In this document: positions 6,650-11,084 of the stretch, piece after piece
Layout of the letters: the number at the start of each line of letters is the position of its first letter
How positions within the stretch are numbered: position 1 is the first letter of the stretch
Source of the DNA: CAYZMH01 sp964479445
Lineage (GTDB): Bacteria; Bacteroidota; Bacteroidia; Bacteroidales; GCA-2748055
Assembly (NCBI GenBank): GCA_964479445.1
Contig: CAYZMH010000087.1
Location: 1 to 13,794, forward strand
Length of the DNA: 13,794 nt
Direction of reading: 5' to 3'
Position numbers and translations under genes: made by a program
The notes under the pieces: generated by a model
What the model saw: the letters and a program-made list of their open reading frames with translations, nothing else
The model's database searches: none
Told to the model about the DNA's origin: nothing

Positions 6650-9583
6650 TTGAAGCGCACCCTGCTCCAGATAACCCTCCTGGTCACCCTTTCTGCCTGT
6701 CTTTCAGGCCAGTCATTCTCCATTCGTGCGTACACGCCGGTGGACGGACTCAACCAGTCGCAGGTAAGCCACGTCATGCAGGATCATAACGGGTATATCT
6801 GGGTGGGTACCCGGAACGGACTGGCCCGGTTCGACGGTACCTCTTTTGTCAATTTTTACAGGGGGGACGGACTGGTGGATAACCTGTGCCGGGATGTCCT
6901 TCAGCGATCCGACAGTACGGTCATCGCTGTTACCCAGCACGGTTTTGCAACCTTCTCGGAAAACGGATTCGAACCCCACCCGCTCTTTACCTCCGACCAC
7001 GGAAATCGCATAAGCTGGTGCGGACTCGACCGGCAGGACCGGCTCTGGATGATAATAGCCAACAACGAAAGGGAAGGTATGCTTTGCCGGGCAGATCCCG
7101 ACTCACTTACCGTGCTGCCCGCGTTTCACGATGCCCGGGATGACCACGGTAAGAACGGACTGTGGCATTTTGATCCTGATTCATGCTGGTTCTATTTCAG
7201 GGACGGCCGGGATGTTTTATGGAGATACCGGTTTGAAGAAGGAAGGCAATACTACCGGGAGAAACTGCACAGGAGTGCGTTCAGGATTCATGGAAAAGAA
7301 ACGGGGAGAATAGAGAAGATTCACCCGGCGGGCCACTACCATCCGCCTGCCGAAATCCTGCCCCGTGGCAACACCTCCCTGCAGAAGAGCCAAAAACCCA
7401 TCATTCCCATTGGCTACTCGATGATAACCCCGGATACCCTGCTTCTTCTGAACAACCGGGAGTATATGAAAATCCCCTGGGATCATGGGGTGATCACGGG
7501 GATTTTTGTGGACCGTGACCAGACCACCTGGATCTACGGCGAGGAAGGGCTGTTCCGGATCCTCTCCCACTGCTTCAGGAATTTCACGCCTGCCGGAGAA
7601 GGACTGAGCTCCAACGTCTGGTCGTTGGTGCAGGATAAAAACGACCGCATCTGGTTTGCCTCCCTTAACCGTTCGCTCCAGCGGTGGGACGGAAACCGGC
7701 TCACGGAAATTACATCCCATAAACCGGAATTCGACAAGGCCTTTTACATGGGCAGCCGATGCCTCTCTGACGGCCGGATCTTTTTTACCCACAGCGGAGG
7801 GGTGCTGCAATACCACGAAGGGCGCTTCAGCGATGTACCCTGGGTCGGTGCCCAGACCGAGAAAGTCTACGAGAGTCCGGTCGACTCCACCCTTTTCGTG
7901 GGAACTACCAGCAGGGGACTGCTGGTGCGGAAGAACGGCCGGACCCGGATTCTCAATGAATTCACCTTTAAAGGCGCCGGGTGGGTGACCGATATGGCCT
8001 GGGACCCTCAAGGGTTTTACTGGGCCGTCACCTCCTTCACCCTGGCTCGGATTTACGATGACAGCGTTTACATCTATACGCCCGAGCAGGTTCCCATGCG
8101 CGGGGGGTATACCGTGGAGGTGGACAGCTCGGGCACCCCCTGGTTCGGCGGGAAAGAGGGTCTCTGCATGTTTGACCATACGGCACGTCGCTTCCGGGAA
8201 GTGGAACTGCCCGGTGATATGAGCACAGTGAACGGACTGGCCCTGATGGATGACGGGCAGCTGCTGGTGGGTCGCATGAAGGATATCGTGGTGCTCGATA
8301 CCAGGAGGTGGAAAGCAGGAAAAGAACCGTATTTCAGGGTGTATGATGCCCATACCGGGTTCCTGGGATACGAGGTGCAGCAGGACGGGATCATACGCGA
8401 CCGGCAGGGACGCTACTGGATCAGTTGCATCGACCGCGTGGTGCAGTTCAATCCGTGCAATGAGCTAAAAACGCATACCCCTCCCCTTCTTAACCTGCAG
8501 CGCGTGGAGGTACACAACGACTCTCTCAGCTGGCACCCCCTGCCCGGCTTACCACCGTACCTCCGGGAAAACCCCGGCCGCATTACCCTCACCCACCGCC
8601 AGAACTCCATACGCCTGCATTTCAGGGGCATTACCAGCTATGCCCCCGGACAGGTTACATACAGCTACCGGCTCGATAACCCGGGCGGCGCATGGTCGGA
8701 ACCCACCCGTGAAAGCAGCCTGGTGCTGGCCAACCTGGAACCGGGGAAACATCTACTGGAAGTGCGCAGCGCCAATGCGGCTCACGCATGGTGTGAACCC
8801 TGTGCACTCATCCTTGAAGTGCACCCGGCTTTCTGGCAGACGCGGGTCTTCCAGGTGGGATCTGTCTTATTTTTCACTGCACTGGTGGTAACCGTAATGC
8901 TTATCATCTTCAGGCGGCGCCAGCGAAAAAAGGAAAAACAGGCACGCCTGCAAAAAGAGCTTTTCGACACGCGCATCCGGGAGATGATCCGGCAGTTCGA
9001 TCCCCACTTCACCTTCAACATGCTCTCGTCGCTGGGCTATTTTATCATGAAAGAGGATAAAACCACCGCTTACGAACATATGTACCGTTTCTCCTCCATC
9101 CTCCGCAAAACCCTCCAGGGATTCGACCGGATACTGATCCCGCTGAACGAGGAGATGGAATTCATTGAAGAGTACTGTGAAATGCAGCAATTCATCCTCG
9201 GGGATAAATTCCGGTACCATATTCAACCCCTGCCCCCGGAACTGAAAAAGATCTCCGTTCCGCGTATGCTTATCCACTCCTTCGTGGAAAACGGGATCAA
9301 ACACGGGGTCAAGCCCAAAAAATCCGGCGGCAGGATCTTCCTCTCCTTTGAACCGGACACGGAACAGCTGAAGATCAGGGTCCGCGATGAAGGCAATAAC
9401 CGCGGTGAAGAGGTCAGCGAAAAGACCGACGGCACCCATAAAGGAATCGCCCTGAGCCGCGAGGTGTTCGGCATGCTGGAGGAGTACTACGGCAAGCCCT
9501 TCTCATTCAGCCACACCCCGCTGCAGGAAAACGGCATCCGCTACGGCATGGATGTGGAAATCCTGCTTCCCCTCCGGGTTTGA
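6650..9583 (+). CDS. Propeller sensor histidine kinase (Reg_prop, Y_Y_Y, LytS-type kinase)
   Basis: One-piece periplasmic sensor and cytoplasmic kinase, 977 residues. The start is TTG at 6650: an in-frame TAG lies at 6644-6646, the next in-frame ATG (residue 43) would remove the signal peptide, and the TTG gives a clean one (MKRTLLQITLLVTLSACLSG). Domains: two-component propeller repeats, clearest at 32-63 (DGLNQSQV to WVGTRNGLARFDG) and at 318-350 (GLSSNVWSLVQDKNDRIWF); a Y_Y_Y Ig-like domain at about 644-724; one membrane span at about 736-757 followed by a basic stop (RRRQRKK); a His_kinase dimerisation segment with DPHFTFNML, phosphoacceptor His786; and an ATPase domain with N-box VENGIKHG (Asn881) and VRDEGNN. 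The last glycine-rich box (HKGIALSREV) is weaker than usual. There is no receiver or AraC output domain, so it is not a one-protein hybrid regulator. Family members usually neighbour a LytTR response regulator; none is present here. It probably senses a glycan-derived ligand. Confidence 0.93.
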   Translation: MKRTLLQITLLVTLSACLSGQSFSIRAYTPVDGLNQSQVSHVMQDHNGYIWVGTRNGLARFDGTSFVNFYRGDGLVDNLCRDVLQRSDSTVIAVTQHGFATFSENGFEPHPLFTSDHGNRISWCGLDRQDRLWMIIANNEREGMLCRADPDSLTVLPAFHDARDDHGKNGLWHFDPDSCWFYFRDGRDVLWRYRFEEGRQYYREKLHRSAFRIHGKETGRIEKIHPAGHYHPPAEILPRGNTSLQKSQKPIIPIGYSMITPDTLLLLNNREYMKIPWDHGVITGIFVDRDQTTWIYGEEGLFRILSHCFRNFTPAGEGLSSNVWSLVQDKNDRIWFASLNRSLQRWDGNRLTEITSHKPEFDKAFYMGSRCLSDGRIFFTHSGGVLQYHEGRFSDVPWVGAQTEKVYESPVDSTLFVGTTSRGLLVRKNGRTRILNEFTFKGAGWVTDMAWDPQGFYWAVTSFTLARIYDDSVYIYTPEQVPMRGGYTVEVDSSGTPWFGGKEGLCMFDHTARRFREVELPGDMSTVNGLALMDDGQLLVGRMKDIVVLDTRRWKAGKEPYFRVYDAHTGFLGYEVQQDGIIRDRQGRYWISCIDRVVQFNPCNELKTHTPPLLNLQRVEVHNDSLSWHPLPGLPPYLRENPGRITLTHRQNSIRLHFRGITSYAPGQVTYSYRLDNPGGAWSEPTRESSLVLANLEPGKHLLEVRSANAAHAWCEPCALILEVHPAFWQTRVFQVGSVLFFTALVVTVMLIIFRRRQRKKEKQARLQKELFDTRIREMIRQFDPHFTFNMLSSLGYFIMKEDKTTAYEHMYRFSSILRKTLQGFDRILIPLNEEMEFIEEYCEMQQFILGDKFRYHIQPLPPELKKISVPRMLIHSFVENGIKHGVKPKKSGGRIFLSFEPDTEQLKIRVRDEGNNRGEEVSEKTDGTHKGIALSREVFGMLEEYYGKPFSFSHTPLQENGIRYGMDVEILLPLRV

Positions 9584-9642
9584 TGCGACACCTTTCACCT
9601 CCTTCCCGACTGCCTGGTCTGGATTCCTTGCCCCAAAGCCGG

Positions 9643-9673
9643 TAAACCGGGATAAATCCGGCGACCCGGTTTA
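9643..9673. repeat. 9-bp hairpin after the sensor kinase, possible weak terminator
   Basis: taaaccggg (9643-9651) pairs perfectly with cccggttta (9665-9673) around 13 nt, 60 nt after the kinase stop. The following sequence on the plus strand (aaattcattctc) has no strong T-run, so termination is uncertain. Confidence 0.35.
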
Positions 9674-9739
9674 AAATTCATTCTCGTTCCCCGGGCGAAC
9701 CGTTTGCGAAAGCGGGGACGTATGTAATCTCTGGAGTAA

Positions 9740-9762
9740 CCGGTCTGGAATAAACAGACCGG
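9740..9762. repeat. 8-bp hairpin upstream of the TA module
   Basis: ccggtctg (9740-9747) and cagaccgg (9755-9762) are perfect inverted arms around gaataaa. A third partial copy, agaccgg, follows at 9771-9777. It lies about 110 nt before the small-protein start, where an autoregulatory operator of a toxin-antitoxin module could be. Function is inferred only. Confidence 0.35.
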
Positions 9763-9792
9763 GAATCTAAAGACCGGAACGTTACCGGGCAC

Positions 9793-9807
9793 ACACACCG
9801 GCCTGCC
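9793..9807 (+). repeat. 15-bp direct repeat, left copy
   Basis: acacaccggcctgcc, identical to 10916-10930. In both copies gttac lies a few nt before it (9781-9785 here). The two copies bracket the nucleotidyltransferase module. Confidence 0.6.
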
Positions 9808-9871
9808 CGGTTTCCCCTGTTTTGAATAATGAACCGTTATGAGTAAATTTGATGCATGAACCTGATAAGCA

Positions 9872-10192
9872 GTGAATAATAAACAGGAACATATACGGCG
9901 TGAATTGATCCGGGAGCTCCGGGAAAACAATGTTCTCTGGTCTTATGAAAGTCCGGACTATTCCGGGATGCCAGACAGCCTCCTTATAGAAAAAGTTCTG
10001 GTGCATAGCGACCTGGATAATATTTTCCAACTGTTCATCCTTTTTCCGGGGGAGGAGATATTTAACATCTGGAAAAGCCGTCTATTGAAGGACGAAACCC
10101 TTTATTCACTCAATATCCTTTATGCATTCCTGCTTTTTAATATCAGCGACCCGGAAACCTACGTGAAAGAGTATTCCGGGTATAAAGAATGA
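9872..10192 (+). CDS. Small DUF6922-like protein, probable antitoxin partner
   Basis: 106 residues, starting at GTG 9872; an in-frame TAA at 9866-9868 blocks any longer form. The pattern VLWSYESPDY, then LLIEKVLVHSDLDNIFQLF and IFNIWKSRLL (residues about 21-72), matches my recollection of DUF6922, a Bacteroidota family of about 100 residues often found just before AbiEii-type nucleotidyltransferases: an N-terminal W-x-Y element, an acidic helix, and a helix with a conserved W. A second helical part (YSLNILYAFLLFNI, about 78-91) follows. I see no helix-turn-helix, unlike the classical AbiEi antitoxin. The next gene starts 10 nt after the stop, so the two are surely one operon. Role as antitoxin is inferred from this arrangement. 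Base composition is more AT-rich than the surrounding genes. Confidence 0.75.
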   Translation: MNNKQEHIRRELIRELRENNVLWSYESPDYSGMPDSLLIEKVLVHSDLDNIFQLFILFPGEEIFNIWKSRLLKDETLYSLNILYAFLLFNISDPETYVKEYSGYKE

Positions 10193-10202
10193 AAATACAG
10201 CC

Positions 10203-10859
10203 ATGAAAGGACTCAGCGAAAAAACGCTTCCTGTTTTTAACGCCATCAAAGATCTTGACCTATTCAATGATTACAGGATGATAGGCGGCACTGCCCTGAG
10301 TCTTCAGATCCATCATCGACTGAGTGAAGACCTGGACTTCTGCAAATGGCAGGATGATCCTGCCATTAAAAAAGAAGAGGTTGAATGGCCAATGATCGAA
10401 AAAGAACTGAAAAAACAGGGGGAGGTAGTGACCGACGTACTGGACCTCTACCAGGTAATTTTCTATCTGAATAATGTTAAAATCAGTTTCTACTCAAATA
10501 GCCTCTCCAGTTCAAAAAATATACATTCCGGGATGACAATCGGGAATATTACCCTGGCAACCCTGGAATCATTGGGTATTACCAAATTGGAGGTCATGTC
10601 GAGGAGAAACATTTACAGGGATTACTATGACCTTTACGCGATCCTGAAAGAAGGAATTAGCCTTAAAAGATTAATAGACGGATGCCGGCAATATTCAAAG
10701 CACAGAATGAAGACCAAAGCAATACTCTCCATTATTTCCGATAGCTCCAGGTTCAGGAATGAAACTGAATTTAACCTCCTCCGGCCCGTTTACGATATTG
10801 AACCAGGTGAAATCGGATCGTTCATCCGTGAAAAAATCAACCGGGAATTTAACAGGTAA
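10203..10859 (+). CDS. AbiEii/AbiGii-family nucleotidyltransferase, probable toxin
   Basis: 218 residues. The nucleotidyltransferase signature is intact: MIGGTALSLQIHHRLSEDLDF (26-46) gives the GG-T turn (28-30) and the metal-binding DxD pair (Asp43, Asp45). Downstream, ITKLEVMSRRNIYRDYYDLY (126-145) matches the conserved K, RR and (K/R)D-YYDL element of the AbiEii family, with Lys128 and Asp140. Known family members are toxins of bi-gene modules (AbiE phage abortive infection; MenT-type enzymes that add nucleotides to tRNA). The usual partner AbiEi is absent; the small DUF6922-like gene 10 nt upstream takes its place. Composition is AT-richer: the line 10201-10260 is 26 of 60 G+C, against 37 of 60 at 12301-12360 in the hydrolase. 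This, with flanking repeats, suggests horizontal gain. Length is normal and there is no sign of decay. Confidence 0.88.
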   Translation: MKGLSEKTLPVFNAIKDLDLFNDYRMIGGTALSLQIHHRLSEDLDFCKWQDDPAIKKEEVEWPMIEKELKKQGEVVTDVLDLYQVIFYLNNVKISFYSNSLSSSKNIHSGMTIGNITLATLESLGITKLEVMSRRNIYRDYYDLYAILKEGISLKRLIDGCRQYSKHRMKTKAILSIISDSSRFRNETEFNLLRPVYDIEPGEIGSFIREKINREFNR

Positions 10860-10872
10860 ATTCCAGGTTCTT

Positions 10873-10931
10873 TGGCAGGCTACGCAAAAAACCCTGGTAA
10901 CCCGGGTTACAGGTAACACACCGGCCTGCCA
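10873..10931. repeat. Nested palindromes after the nucleotidyltransferase gene
   Basis: Outer arms tggcaggc (10873-10880) and gcctgcca (10924-10931) are perfect inverted copies. Between them is a perfect 14-bp palindrome, gtaacccgggttac (10897-10910). The right outer arm overlaps the 15-bp direct repeat. It may be a terminator structure for the TA operon or the remains of a mobile element end; no transposase is present. Confidence 0.45.
10916..10930 (+). repeat. 15-bp direct repeat, right copy
   Basis: acacaccggcctgcc, identical to 9793-9807, again with gttac a few nt upstream (10906-10910). About 57 nt after the nucleotidyltransferase stop. Confidence 0.6.
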
Positions 10932-11084
10932 GCGGTAGTGTACTGTTTTTCTAACGTTCCCGGTAACCACGCTGCCGGGAAATTCGAATCACCCTGGATA
11001 TTAATTAAAAAATTATCTTTTATTAAGGGTGCGGGATTAAGTTTGGGTAGTGTGCATAATTACCCAGATAAAACCACCTGTGCG

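Larger units (their letters stand above)
9584..9871. other. Intergenic region between sensor kinase and TA module
   Basis: 288 nt with no supportable gene. It contains a hairpin at 9643-9673 (taaaccggg with cccggttta, 13-nt loop, poor T-run), a second at 9740-9762 (ccggtctg with cagaccgg, 7-nt loop) and one copy of the 15-bp repeat at 9793-9807. No response regulator is found in any frame. One of the hairpins may end the kinase transcript. Confidence 0.5.
10860..11084. other. Intergenic region between TA module and hydrolase
   Basis: 225 nt with no gene. It holds nested palindromes at 10873-10931, a 7-bp hairpin ttcccgg (10957-10963) with ccgggaa (10975-10981), and an AT-rich stretch at about 10998-11030 where the promoter of the hydrolase may lie (TATCTTTT is a partial -7 match, without a good -33 element). 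Confidence 0.5.

Noticed and set aside
7217..8353. Reverse open frame of 378 residues
   Set aside because: Entirely inside the propeller sensor gene on the other strand, whose repeats are recognisable; GC-rich codons keep the antisense frame open.
10981..11000. ttcgaatc, resembling a tRNA T-loop
   Set aside because: No flanking T-stem, anticodon arm or acceptor stem could be built around it.
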